The notes under the pieces are model-generated. The model was not told where the DNA came from and did not search any database. It saw nothing but the letters and a program-made list of their open reading frames with translations. A stretch of 64,000 nt of DNA from Perkinsus olseni. Its lineage: Eukaryota > Perkinsozoa > Perkinsida > Perkinsidae. The position numbers and the translations under genes were made by a program. Positions 21,990-33,200 of the stretch are shown in pieces. The DNA lies in assembly GCA_013115135.1 (NCBI GenBank), contig JABANP010000102.1, forward strand, positions 1 to 64,000, in the 5' to 3' direction. How positions within the stretch are numbered: position 1 is the stretch's first letter; every line of letters begins with the position of its first letter.

Positions 21990-23003
21990 ATGAGGGTTCA
22001 CGTCGTCGTATACCTGGTCACAGCCCTCTTCGTTCCTGTGACCGGCGAAGATGTTTACTGCCACAAAACCAGCAAGTATAAGTTGTGTGCTACGGTGAGC
22101 TCCGCAAAGAAGCAGCATCTGCTGAACTTCAAGGCTACGCCGTTTTCTGAGGGACCGAAAATAAGATTCGCCACAGGCGACTTGCCCTTTAGAAGCCAGG
22201 GAGACAGTGGGTGCTGGATTCCAAGGGGGCCAGTGACTGATGCTCACGAGGAGATGTTCTCCGGTGTGAGAGAAATTACCAAGCTCCCATGGATGGTTCT
22301 CAAGAACATCAAAGTGTGTCCAAGGAGGGATGGTATGTTAATCATTGATGCCGCTAAGCGTAGTCGCAGAGTTTTTCTAACGAACACCCGATCCACTGCG
22401 GAGGAAAAGCGCCGACTTGAGGTTGCCTTTAGACATCTCCTAGCCAATAGAAAGAGGAAGAACCCGGGCGCCGACATCACCGAACCGCGGCCTCTTGAGA
22501 GAGGGGAAGACGCTCTGTCCAGCGGCCATCGGGAGAGCTTTTCCCGTGGAATGCCCAGTGGGCACTTCTGCAATTCCCAGCCTGTAGGTGGACTGACTAA
22601 GCTGTTGGTGACTATGAGCAATGATGGTGAAACAGTCAATGCATCACTCCTGTTCTTCGGCGATAAACCACTGGCCGCGGTCGGCATGAAAAGGGTACAC
22701 GTTATCAGTTCTCTACCACTATCGTCGTCGTCTCTCGTGCCTGGCCGTCTAGGGCTGTCATTGTGGAGCGTCGAGCGGAGTTTGGCAGATTCTGCCCACA
22801 TTAAGAGCACAGACAAGATTCTTGAGGCAGTCGGGAAGGAGGCAAGCATACCGTTACTCGGTACTACAAACCTTCACATTCTTTCTGACGAAAACAGCGG
22901 AAGCATCGGCGCCTTCTTCGGGAGCAGCGATGTTCTCGGGACTCCGGCACTGTGGGTTCCTTTGGCGAGAACGGCTTGTCGGATTGTGGACCACAATTTG
23001 TGA
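21990..23003 (+). CDS. Family A secreted protein, copy 1
   Basis: 337 residues from ATG 21990, chosen because it gives a clean signal peptide (MRVHVVVYLVTALFVPVTG) directly before the conserved EDVYCHK start. Domain 1 (about 20-135) has paired Cys (VYCH, then KLCATV), LNFKATPF, GDLPF, KVCPRRDGMLIID. A basic linker (around RKRKNPGAD) follows. Domain 2 (from GMPSGHFCNSQPV) ends with LGTPALWVPL. Copies 2 and 3 lie 2.0 and 5.3 kb downstream on the same strand, so this is a tandem expansion. No named family recognised. Secretion is inferred from the signal peptide; the basic linker resembles a nuclear localisation signal. Confidence 0.75.
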   Translation: MRVHVVVYLVTALFVPVTGEDVYCHKTSKYKLCATVSSAKKQHLLNFKATPFSEGPKIRFATGDLPFRSQGDSGCWIPRGPVTDAHEEMFSGVREITKLPWMVLKNIKVCPRRDGMLIIDAAKRSRRVFLTNTRSTAEEKRRLEVAFRHLLANRKRKNPGADITEPRPLERGEDALSSGHRESFSRGMPSGHFCNSQPVGGLTKLLVTMSNDGETVNASLLFFGDKPLAAVGMKRVHVISSLPLSSSSLVPGRLGLSLWSVERSLADSAHIKSTDKILEAVGKEASIPLLGTTNLHILSDENSGSIGAFFGSSDVLGTPALWVPLARTACRIVDHNL

Positions 23004-24015
23004 ATTTCGATTTTCGGAGGCTGCTCGGAGGAGAATCTCCGCCAGAGATGTTTGTTGCGCCGTGTCTCCATTTCCAAAGCGTATTTATCAAGTTGTCACT
23101 CGGGCTTATTCATGTCCTTACGTTGTGAGTTGTCGGTGATGTGGTGTCATAAGCTCGGTGTTGCAATCAACGGCACCGGAGAAGTGTTTATAGTATCAAC
23201 GGTGGCGCAGCGGAAGTCCTTCCCGCGCAGGATACGTTTGACAGTCTTGGAACCTCGGCGGGCATCCCCTTGCCGGAGAGTTCGTCTCCGAAGCGACATG
23301 GACGATCTCGCCCTGGCTCATTCATCTCTATTTTAGAGAGGCCGAAAGCGTACCGCGAATACGCCGGAAATTTCAAGTTCGGGTTGAGCTCAGGCCACAC
23401 TCGGAGCCCGCGAAGCTCTCATGAGACGCGGCTCACGACTCGTAGGTCATGACGAGACCCCGATGGGCTCGCTCGAAACCCCGAGATGAGCCTCTGAGTC
23501 AGATCTCAGTTTCCTGAAGCGAGCCGCGAGTGCTTTTATGAGCTCACAGTCAAGTGGACTCAGCCCACTGGAATCGGGGAGCTCGAAAGGGATAGTCTTT
23601 GCGAGTCGTGCGCCACGATTCGCGCTGAGGGTCTTTTCCATTGTGGGACGAGCGATTCCGCGTTGCTCCCGAAACGAAGTCGTCAACTTTCCTTTCTGGC
23701 ACCGATATAAATCAGATTTACAGTAGATTCTAGGAGGTACGTTGTACCCTCGGAAATCTGAGGGTTCTGTTGAGCAGCAAATCGTCATCAGAGTCGCCCA
23801 GGAAGTCTGTGCGACTGTATCTCAGTGATGGTGCTTTGCTGAGTCTGGGCCAGACTCAACAGACTGGTAAGTCTGTCAAAGACTTAGCGACGGTGTCACC
23901 GTTGATAGCAGCGCGCGGCAACCTGTCACTCGGCGAATTCCTGTATGTCTCGAGGCTCCCCTCAGCGACTCGTTTCAGTCCTGGCCCAGTCGTTGGTTGT
24001 TCTCCCTTCTTGTGA
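23004..24015. other. Spacer between family A copies 1 and 2
   Basis: About 1 kb without a recognised gene. It has several short self-complementary words around GAGCTC and GACTC, but no feature I can name. It probably contains the copy 2 promoter. Confidence 0.4.
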
Positions 24016-25044
24016 ATGACGAGGTCTCGCCTCCCGCTGATCATGGCCATGGGTATATTCTCAGAGCTTGTACACGGTGACGATGTGTACTGTTACGATG
24101 AGGCGCAGTATAAGTTCAGTGTAACGGTGAGGTCAGCTGAGGACGATCCTTCCCTTCAGTTCGAGGTCACGACGTTTTCGAAACCTCCGAGGAAATTCGT
24201 GACGGAAGATCTGCCATTCGTGTGGGATAGGGTCGACCTATGCTGGAGTCCAAGAGACCGAGGCTCCGCCGAAGGAAGGAACGCTGCCTCTGGGATAAGG
24301 AGAAGTGCCAAGCTTAAGTGGTTTTATTTTTCTACCCTTAAAGTGTGTCCAGGTGGAGATGTCATAACCATATTTGATATAGCTGACGAAAGCAACTTGC
24401 TTGTCTTGACGAGCATCAGGGGCAGTGCGAAGAAACGTCGCCGTAGTTATACGCTCGGGACCGTCCAGCCGAGTAGAAAGAGGAAAAAAGTGAGCGCTCC
24501 GACGACTCCGTCACGTCAATTCAATAAAGGCAGGGGCGCTGCGTCGAAGGGGCGCGTTAATGCTCGGAAGGGCATATCTCATGGAATGCCCATGGGGAAG
24601 TTCTGTAATGCTGAGCCCATCCATGGTCTGGCCAGTTTTTGGGTGGACCTGATGGGGGACTACAAGACTGTTAATGGAACCTTCCATTTCTACGGCAGCG
24701 AGCCGTCGCCCGAGACCGGGTTCAAGGAGTTACGCAGCACCGGTTCTTTACCGCTAGCAAGATATTCTCTTGCGCATGGTCCCGGCGATGAAGTTGCGCT
24801 GTGGAGCGTTGCACGCGAGCTCACCGAAGATAGGTTCATCGATTCAGCCAATGACGTTCTGGAAACAGTGGGGAAGGAGGCAGGTCTGCCCTCGCTCAAC
24901 GTTGACAATATTCATATTGCTTTCGACCAAATCAGCAAGAGTATGGCTGCCGTCCTTGGGAGTGAAGACACCTTTGGCTCTCCGGCGCTGTGGATCGCCC
25001 TCAATGATACGGAGGCTTGTGGGGTCTCGTCTCTCTCGCAGTGA
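24016..25044 (+). CDS. Family A secreted protein, copy 2
   Basis: 342 residues from ATG 24016 with a short hydrophobic leader (MTRSRLPLIMAMGIFSELVHG) and then DDVYCYDEAQYKF. Copy 1's second Cys position (KLCATV) reads FSVTV here, so one N-domain Cys is lost. KVCPGGDVITIFD and VLTSIRGSAKKRRR lead into a strongly basic linker (SRKRKKVS). The second domain has GMPMGKFCNAEPI, DNIHIAFDQ and GSPALWIAL. Closely related to copies 1 and 3. Intact frame. Confidence 0.75.
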   Translation: MTRSRLPLIMAMGIFSELVHGDDVYCYDEAQYKFSVTVRSAEDDPSLQFEVTTFSKPPRKFVTEDLPFVWDRVDLCWSPRDRGSAEGRNAASGIRRSAKLKWFYFSTLKVCPGGDVITIFDIADESNLLVLTSIRGSAKKRRRSYTLGTVQPSRKRKKVSAPTTPSRQFNKGRGAASKGRVNARKGISHGMPMGKFCNAEPIHGLASFWVDLMGDYKTVNGTFHFYGSEPSPETGFKELRSTGSLPLARYSLAHGPGDEVALWSVARELTEDRFIDSANDVLETVGKEAGLPSLNVDNIHIAFDQISKSMAAVLGSEDTFGSPALWIALNDTEACGVSSLSQ

Positions 25045-25570
25045 TACCGCGCGAAATCTCCTCTCATCAGTTACCGCTGGTCCAGCGGCGCTGGGTGACG
25101 GCCTTTTCTGGCCCATAAAAGTTATTAGCAGCGGGCAATGTCACCACCGTCCGTACCCGAGGATGTATTAGTTTTTACCACTCGATATTTTAGAACACTG
25201 TGTTCGTGTGTCTACATGAGAATCGCTAGTTGTTGTGCGATATCGCATTCCGCGTTTAGTATAAGAATTAGTTCGGGTTCTGTCGCATTTCGTTAAATTA
25301 GCATCCAAATTATTAGGAACCTTAGGTCATCTTGCTACACCGGGAGTGTGCAGTTCGTCGTGTGTACTGAGCACAACGAGAGACGGGCACACAAATACCG
25401 ACCGATAAATGACTGCAGCTATGCACATGCCACGACATCACAGCTTCGAATAAAATAGAAAAATGTGAAAAAGGCACTGTATGGGCTGATTGATAGCACT
25501 TGCAGACAGGACACCGATTGGATAGAGCGGCCCGCTCGTCGTCTGGGGAGTACAAGTAACCATCCAGAAG
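25045..25570. other. Intergenic, convergent gene ends
   Basis: Copy 2 of family A (plus) and the minus-strand gene converge here. No gene recognised. The sequence GTGATACCGCGCGAAATCTC just at the copy 2 stop slightly resembles the CGCCACGAAATT intron core but lacks CCAC. Confidence 0.35.
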
Positions 25571-26563
25571 TCACCAGTCATCGGTCCGCCTCAACACTTT
25601 TGTATCTCCGAGGCCTTCCAATGTTATGTGGTTATCTCCATCCAAGCAGACATGGAACCCCAAAAACTTCGCTGTTGTTCCTTCTATCTCGAAGCAGCCG
25701 GTGGCGGAACCATCTCCTATTGGCACCAATGCACCTTCGAGTACCATGAGCTCTGCATCATCTGGAGTAGTTGAGGTGAGCCTCAGAAGTTGTCGCCCAT
25801 CCTCACCGGTGTTGACATCAACCGAAGTGAAGAAATCGGTGTAGAGTCCATCTTTTATACCAGCAGCGGTCAACGTGGCCATTGCTGGCATAAACTGCCA
25901 GTTTGACTGCTCGACTGCTGGTTTGAGGGCGATCCTCGAACGCTTGTTGGGCGGCTGATCACCATCGCCAGCATCAGCAACCATCGGAGACGGCACAGCC
26001 GCAACGGAGTTTAGCAGTGGAGCTGCTCCATCACTGTGCTGAGCCTCTCTGAAGGTGAGAGTCACTGGCAAGTTGAATTCTTCATAGTTTCTGCCATTTC
26101 TGATAGCCTGCAAGTAAAGTGTCAGCTGCGGGTTGGTCTTAGTGGACTTCTTTTTTGTGCACAAAATAACGGCATCAACGCCTTGGCGTCGCCGCATACC
26201 AGTAACCTCTGCGAGGACGAATGATACTTCTCTTGCGGACGGACCACGATCCATAGAGAAGCACTTCTTCAGACCGTGTCTCTTCAACAGTGCCTTTTCC
26301 ACTTGCATCTTGCCTGTCTCATGAAGTAGCAGCTGGAGGACCGCAGTCTGGAAGAAGAGATGCACCATGCATACACCAGTGAAATGCTCCACCTCCAAAC
26401 GGAAGGATGCGATGTTCTCGAGCCCTGGCGGTACACAGCTCGGAGTGTACTCACCGGAGGGGACATCATCCGGATGGGCGGCACACAATCCGCCTCCAGC
26501 GGACCCCAGTGATTCACCGATGAGCATACCGGATGGGAGGAGACCAGTGAGGATGAACATCAT
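25571..26563 (-). CDS. Putative secreted two-domain protein, divergent
   Basis: 330 residues from the double ATG at 26563; the N-terminus MMFILTGLLPSGMLIGESLG is hydrophobic and may be a signal peptide. Domain 1 includes FRLEVEHFTGVCMVHLFFQT and several Cys. A basic patch (PPNKRSRIALKP) follows. The C-terminal domain (from about LTAAGIKDGLYTDFF) ends HITLEGLGDTKVLRR. The order (hydrophobic leader, Cys domain, basic KRSR patch, beta-rich C-domain) mirrors families A and B around it, but I see no clear sequence identity with them. No family recognised. Confidence 0.65.
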   Translation of the reverse strand: MMFILTGLLPSGMLIGESLGSAGGGLCAAHPDDVPSGEYTPSCVPPGLENIASFRLEVEHFTGVCMVHLFFQTAVLQLLLHETGKMQVEKALLKRHGLKKCFSMDRGPSAREVSFVLAEVTGMRRRQGVDAVILCTKKKSTKTNPQLTLYLQAIRNGRNYEEFNLPVTLTFREAQHSDGAAPLLNSVAAVPSPMVADAGDGDQPPNKRSRIALKPAVEQSNWQFMPAMATLTAAGIKDGLYTDFFTSVDVNTGEDGRQLLRLTSTTPDDAELMVLEGALVPIGDGSATGCFEIEGTTAKFLGFHVCLDGDNHITLEGLGDTKVLRRTDDW

Positions 26564-27269
26564 CGAGCGATGGTCAGGCTGGATGGCCACACAACTACGC
26601 GAGTATCATGGCCACAGCGGTCGTGAAGAAACACAACTCTCTAGGTAGACAAGGACGCCGTCAACACCAACAACGTCGTCGCAGAGCTAATAAATGTACA
26701 CGCCAATCGCGCTACATGCAAATGGTTCCACGAGGAGCCTCTAGCCGGTGGCAGTGGAACTGTTACAACATCTGTGATGAAGCATCTACTGTAGTGCTCC
26801 GAAGACATCCGTTGTGGATCAGAAGGCCGCCGTCACCGATTATGACATGAACATGGAATGATCCCGGTTGCACGACGCAAGTTTGCATATTGCGTCCGCC
26901 TCGAGCGACATTTCCGGGCCAAATTTCGAGCTAACGCATACTTCATGGATGGGACGGGGGATTGCGCGCTGATTGTCGGTGGGCCGAGCAAATATAAGCG
27001 CTCCTTGTGATTGCATTCATACTGCGATTATTTAACCTGATTTTGCGACGAGCGCGAACCAAAGACTATCGTCGTGTCAACGGTGTGCGATAGACAGTTT
27101 TGAGGAGTTCGTGAGACTCTCCGGTGAATCGTGGATCCAGCATCATGAGGAGCTCGTCCCCCAAAGTTCTCCTATCGTCTCGCCCTGAATGCGATTTCGA
27201 TAGCCCATATTGTGCAAAGTGACAATACTGTTGTTTCCCTACCTCCAATCGGTAGGTTGTCTTTTCCGT
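26564..27269. other. Divergent intergenic region
   Basis: Lies between the minus-strand gene and family A copy 3, so it probably holds both promoters. No coding family recognised. ATATAAG around 26992 is a possible TATA-like box, unproven in this lineage. Confidence 0.35.
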
Positions 27270-28408
27270 ATGACGAAGTCGAGCTTGCTGCTTATTGCGG
27301 TTATAGCTTCGCTCGACACTATACGAGGCGAAGGCGTGTACTGCTACGAGGATGATCAGTTCACATTGTGTGCAACCGTCATTCCAGAAGGAAAGGAACA
27401 TATTCTGAAGTTCAGGGCAAAACCGTTCTCTCAAGGTCCGAAAATTAAGTTCGTTACGGGAGACATACCCTTCGCGAAGGAGCGAGGCGGCGGTCAGTGC
27501 TGGGTTTTAAAACGGTCAGTGCCTGCTGAAAAAAGAAAGAAGTTGTACGGTTTGGGCGAAATCATCAGACTTTCGTGGTTCGCTCCCGAGAAGGTCAAGT
27601 TCTGCCCGGGGAAAGATATCATAACCATCATCGATACGACTGATGACAATAATAGACTTGTCTTGACGAACGTCCGCTCTGCTACGTGGGAGAGCCAGAA
27701 AAAGAAAGCGCTTGATCCTTCCCGGTCCAATAAGAGAATGCAAAGCCAGAGAGCTCCTAAAATTCCGCCGCAACTGCTGGCAAGGATGAGAGCTCCTCTC
27801 CTAAGCGGTGATCCCTTTGTTCAAGGGAGCACATCTCACGAAAGAAGCACGGCCTCAAGTGGCCATCCTCACGTCCAAGAGGGCATATCACACTACGACG
27901 GAATCACGGTCTCAAGTGGCCGTCCTCACGCTCCTGAGAGCACGTCTCATGAGATGCGCATGGGGAAGTTTTGTAATGCTGAGCCCATTAGTAGTCTGGA
28001 TAACCTTTGGGTGGACCTGAGGGAGGGTGGTGGATTGGTAAAGGCCTCATTCTTCTTTGTCAGCCCTGTGGATTTCTTCGAGACTGGCTCCAGGAAGGTG
28101 TATGCTACCGGTTTTCTGCCGCTGTCACGATCCTCTCTGGTGCCCGGGGGGCCAGGGCTCTCGCTATGGAGCGTTGAACGGGGCTCCATGGATCCTGCCA
28201 CTAGAGAGTCACTGGATAAGGCGCTCGAGTTTGTTGGCAAAACAACGGGTATACCATCATTCGCCACTGACACTGTCAGTCTGACAGTGTTCATATCCTT
28301 TTCGACGAAGATAGGAGGAACATGACGGCTCTCATCGGGGATTCTCTAGGAACCCCGACGCTGTGGATTGCCCTCACCGATCTGGCCTGTGGGGTTCCAG
28401 CCCTGTGA
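27270..28408 (+). CDS. Family A secreted protein, copy 3, C-terminus frame-broken
   Basis: Start ATG 27270 gives the leader MTKSSLLLIAVIASLDTIRG and then EGVYCYEDDQFTLCATV. It is the closest copy to the family pattern (FRAKPFSQGPKIKF, GDIPF, FCPGKDIITIID, basic linker around SNKRMQSQR, MGKFCNAEPI). The linker contains three degenerate repeats of about 20 residues around SSGHPHV. The frame entered at 27270 stops at 28323-28325. The family C-terminus (VHILFDEDR, then LGTPTLWIAL) continues in another frame to TGA 28406-28408. The break coincides with the palindrome at 28270-28290. Removing 14 nt gives the same spacing as copies 1 and 2, so a 14-nt palindrome-forming insertion disrupted it. Copy 3 may make a truncated protein or be a young pseudogene. 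Confidence 0.7.
28270..28290. repeat. One-base-spacer palindrome inside family A copy 3
   Basis: Arms of 10 bp (ACACTGTCAG and CTGACAGTGT) flank a single T at 28280. It lies exactly where the reading frame of copy 3 departs from its paralogues. Confidence 0.85.
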
Positions 28409-30150
28409 TATGGCCTCCCGCCGAGGGACTGGGACCAACTATATCCTAGGAGTATCTTCAGGCGGGCCGCTCTGTCAACAAGAAACCCTGTTCATGTCCA
28501 AAAATTCGTTTATTTTACTCTTCTATAGTGCCCCTCGGTCAATATTCATGATACGATGTTGTTGTTGCACCAGAGTCAATCTCGTGTTCCAAGCTTCAAT
28601 GATAGCGCGAAAGAGTTTTGGGCAAGTTCCATATCGATTCGCAGTTGAGTTAGTGAGAGAGGGGCGTGTTCTTATAGAGCTCCACCGTTGAGTGGAATCA
28701 TCCTTCCAGAGCAGGGCGAATGGTATCACCATTCAGATTCGCATACAGTATACAGGGTGGTCTAAAAAATGAGCCACCCTCGGCAATTTTTTGATGCTGT
28801 AGAATATGAAGGTGTGAAAAGTACCATTGGAAAGCTCTCGCTTTGCTTCCTGTGAAAGTGTTCGAAGCGTTCTATCATTTCCATCGTGTACCGACTTTTA
28901 GCTGAACGAAAAAGTTCGAACGAGGAAAGGTGCTCGCAGAATCATGTGAAGTTTGCAAAACGCCCTTCACTCGGCGAGGGAGACCGCTATTCTCGCTCAA
29001 AGAACAACTCTCTAGAGAGGGTTAGCAGTCCGTACAACGCCGCAGCCGCGGCACCAAGAATACCTCACGCTTTACCACTTTCTCTTCTCACTCGCCTTTT
29101 CCTTCTTTGGTCAAGGTAAGACTTGTTAGACGTGATTGGAGATGCACCCGCCGTGTGAAAGCCGCTAGCGAAAACTACATCGCGCACTTCACTTCGCGAC
29201 AAATTGCGAGAAAAAAAGCAAACATCGAAAACCGTTAGGTTTTCGGCCCGTAAACCTATCGGCGTTCATCGAAGCGAGGGCGTGGTCAAATCTGCAACCT
29301 CTGGGCGGCAGGCAGTAATTCCAGTTGTGGTTCCGCCGAGTTGGTAGAACGGTTCTCGTATATTCGCGCTCTCTCCAAGAGTGGCCCTCGGAAAAAAGGA
29401 ACAGTGCCAGACTCAGGCCACGAGTTACTGGCCGCCGACCTGTGCTGTAACCACTTGGATTAACACTACCGCCACAGGCCTTGTGTCGGAAAAGAACCTT
29501 ACTATATTTATATAGCTAATGCAAAAGCAGCCACAGTAGTCAATGCACTGCATATAGCAGATCTTATAGGCCTAGGCCTCAGTACTAATGACTGTAAGCA
29601 GTGGAGATTGGTTACATCATTCATGATATCCCAGCAAACTTCATTCGGCGACTGCGACAGCCGGGCATCGGTTGCCTCCTCGACATCTCCGAAGAAGAAC
29701 AAAAAGAGAGGCGAGCATTGTCAACACTCGGGGTTCAACACTGTGTTGAACCCCTGAGTCAATCTATACTGAGTGCCCCTCAGAAGACAAGCATCGTCGT
29801 TCCAGAACGGAGTTGCTCTTCCCAGAAGAACGAGAGTTGCCCAACGGGAATGTTTGTGTGGCAATCGTGAGTGATCAATTTGAGTGGTGCTTTCTGGTCG
29901 CTCTCTCGCTCCGGAGTATCACGGCGTCCTATTGTGTTGGTGCTAGATGAAGAAAGATTCTTTCGGCGGCACTTATCTACAAGGCGAGAAGTGTACATAC
30001 ACGTGGAAAGAGACGAATACAAAGTAATGGATGCCCAGCCTCAGAGTCTGCAGGGTCAGCCCAGGAGACTTCATTCCACCCTACTGACTATATAGCCATT
30101 CTAGAGCCGGTCCTTGGCTCTCGAGCAGCCCCGGTGGAGTTATGAGATTC
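28409..30150. other. Gene-poor stretch with a possible mariner-type terminus
   Basis: No gene recognised. At 28751-28782 the sequence TACAGGGTGGTCTAAAAAAT followed by GAGCCACCCT resembles the terminal repeat of mariner-like transposons, but no transposase is seen. At 29726-29759 there is a near-perfect hairpin (GGGTTCAACAC-T-GTGTTGAACCC, with one indel outside). 29601-29870 is an open segment with no known domain. Confidence 0.4.
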
Positions 30151-30239
30151 CACGATTCCGTTGCTTCACCGTCGATGCACGCAATTCTCGCAGATCTCAA
30201 CTTTCGTCAAAGCCGATCGCCTGCCTTTCGAGAGTTGGG

Positions 30240-33200
30240 CGTATTCAGAGCCGAATCCCTCAAGGTACGAAGGTCCCGTCACTACCCTACAGGATGGGGC
30301 AGGTCCTGAAGCGCATCTAGAATAGCCCGACGGATCGCAGTAGGCACTCAAGGGTCAAAGCACTCCGACATGTCTGGTCAATGATCGGCAATTCGCTTCT
30401 TGAGGTACACTGGTCAAGTGCTTCACGGTTACCGTCACGGTGTCGGACAATTCATGTCGAGAGATGGTAAACATACCGCAGGCAATGGCGCCGTTCCCAA
30501 AATACTCATGTGCCGAAAAAATTTTCGGTGAACGAAAAATCGCTGCCGTGCCATGTCCTCCTCTGCTGGAAGTGCTAGAGGATGTCGTTACGTACAGGCA
30601 TCAGGCGCCCGGAGAGGCTTTTGATCGGACGCCGAACATCGACGCAATCTCCTGAAATTATCTCAGGCGCTTACACTTACGAGGGCCAGTGGAGGATGGG
30701 ACGGCGTCATGGGGAGGGACTCTTACTCAGTGGACGGCAGATGGAGCTGGGCAGCGGAAAGTGAGTTGTCGACCATCGTAAGAGCGAAGAGTTGCACTGC
30801 TGGCGCCGCCAGCCTGGCGGCAGAAATTCTCAAGACTCCCGAGCTGCGCTTAGGCGAATATTGTAGGCACAGTCTTTCGTCGTTGCTGTTGACACACTGA
30901 GACTCTCAGTCTGAGAGTCTCAATCAGACTGACTGACTGAGTCAGTCTGAGCTGTAACACTGTCCGACAGTGACTGTTGTATGAGCTGCTCACGGAGAGC
31001 ACATTTCGTTCGTCCTCCGCGCGTGTAGTCACTGCGCCGCAGTGGGTCGCGCGAACTGCGGCAGTTCAACTGCCAGCCGTAAGACCGACTCGACTCCCCT
31101 GTACTGTCATCATTGGGCGGCAAGCTCCGACTTAGGTTGCCGCCGTGTATGAAGGGCAGTGGAAGGACGGCTTTATACACGGGAGAGGCAAAATGAAGAC
31201 CGCCAACACCGCATACGAGGGAGAGTGGCACATGGGGGTTATTCAAGGGGAAGGAGAGATGCAATGGTCATCCTCAATCGCCCTGGGGAGCGGCTCCTGA
31301 CTCAGCCGATCAGGGAATTTGACGGCGGGAGAAGGGAAGTCTACAAGGGCCAGTGGGAAGCCGGGTTGCAGCATGGGAAAGGCGTCCATGTGAGCCTCCG
31401 GACCGCCGACCGGGTGCCCAGCTATTGCCTAAGATATGGTGGCTCGGAGGTGAATCGGTTGCGGATCGGCCCAACATGATGAATCGCTATGATGGGCAGT
31501 GGCGAGAGGGGAAACGCCATGGGAGTGGTAGGTCAGAAGTTCTGACTCAGAAGTCGAGGTTCGGTACGGTAGAGCTGAGGCTGTCTCCGAATTTCGGAGT
31601 CCGAAAGCTACGACCGGTTACCCCCCGGGGCTCAGTAATGCGTTGCTCAGGAACATTTTACTTTGCTGGTGGTTCTATGTACACAGGGGAATGGGAGAAT
31701 AACAAAAAACACGGGAATGGCAGCCTAATAGACAAAGATGGTTATGTTGATCAATGTGAGCTGAGCCACAGCGCAGCGCCGTCAGCCCTGCCTTCAACGT
31801 TGGTCGTACCAGTCATCCGCTGGCCGGCTTGCGGTTTTACCACGATGGGGAAGCTGCCTGTGACAGGTTGTTTTTCGGAAGACAAGTGTGTATCGCGGAC
31901 ACCTCTGACGACCGCAAGAACGCAAACTACTGTTGATGAATCGGAAGCATTCGTGAACCCACTCGGGAGCCGTCTCGACCTCGGTGGTCTCCTGGAAGCT
32001 CTGTGGCTCGAGGTCGAATCACATCGCTAGGAGTGTCCTCAACTCTGTGCTTCAGGCGGAGGGCACTTCGACGTTTGAGGATATCAAGCGCGATGTCCTC
32101 GATGCACTATTGCGACACGAAGGAGGTCTGAAAGATCTTTATCGGAGGTGTGTGGGGGCGTATCCTGGCGGTTGAAGATATTTCTTCGATTTGTCTGTGC
32201 GTTCGCCATATGCTGGGTTCCATTTAAAATCCGGGAGATCTCAAGAGGAACTAGACGAAAGCTGAGTGTGCTATTTCATCTTAGAAGGCTGCAGAGTGCC
32301 TTGCTCTGTGTAGAGCGCGCAGAAACTCTGGTGTCGTCGATTCAGGTGTACGGAAGGAAAGAACCGCATATCAGAAGATCCTAGCGTTATGACCAGTCTT
32401 GACTTGTGGAGGTTGTGTCGGAACGCAGGCCTACTCGTGAATGACGGAATAGCTTCGATCGACAGAGCCATTGTTAAGAAAGCTTGCCACAATGAAGGTA
32501 GGGCTGCACGACCCGCGACTGAGCGAGCGTACCAGCCTAGATACTGACGCATGCACTGAAGAGAAAGAAAACCCTTCACAATCTCTCCTCTCGGAAGAAG
32601 CGGAAGTCGACAGGTGAGCCGCTTTGGCTGAGGAGCCCACCGCTGACAGATTCGCCTTAGAGCTCACGCTGGGAAGATTGAGAGCTTCTCACTGGGCCTT
32701 GGTAACCCCTCTCCGCCTTCGGACAAGGGTAAACCTAAGACTCGTCGCAACTGAATCTGCATGCCTCGTTCCTGATCAGATAGTGAGCCATACGATCTGG
32801 TCCTCTCCTCTGCGCTCCCTCGTGGTGGTGATCCTCGGAAGGGACTCGAGGCGCTCATACCGATACAAGAGAATGGAACTCATCAGAGGTGCGAGCCATT
32901 GAATGCTTCAGTGGTGATTGAGGTGACTCAACGCCACCGAGTCGATATAATATAGACAATGATCGCGTCGGCCAGAATCACCATTGACTAGATCAAAATC
33001 TGGTTGTGGAAACGGGGTCACTGCGCACGGGTCCCGGGCAGCCTGGTCCAGGCTCGAGTCTCCTGTCAGTCACGGACTGTCACACGAATCCCACCGCGGG
33101 ATGCCTGCGGTACCTGTTCCTGATCAGGCCCGAGGTTATCGACATTCATGCTCCCGACCGGCCCATTTTGCAGAAGGACTTCATGGAGGCCGTTGTGAGT

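Noticed and set aside
29325..29480. Two tRNA-like D-arm words (GAGTTGGTAGAACGG and TAATCCAAGTGGTTA on the minus strand)
   Set aside because: No matching T-arm or acceptor stem in register; cannot be folded into a cloverleaf.
28409..29480. Complete mariner element
   Set aside because: Only one end-like sequence; no transposase open frame.
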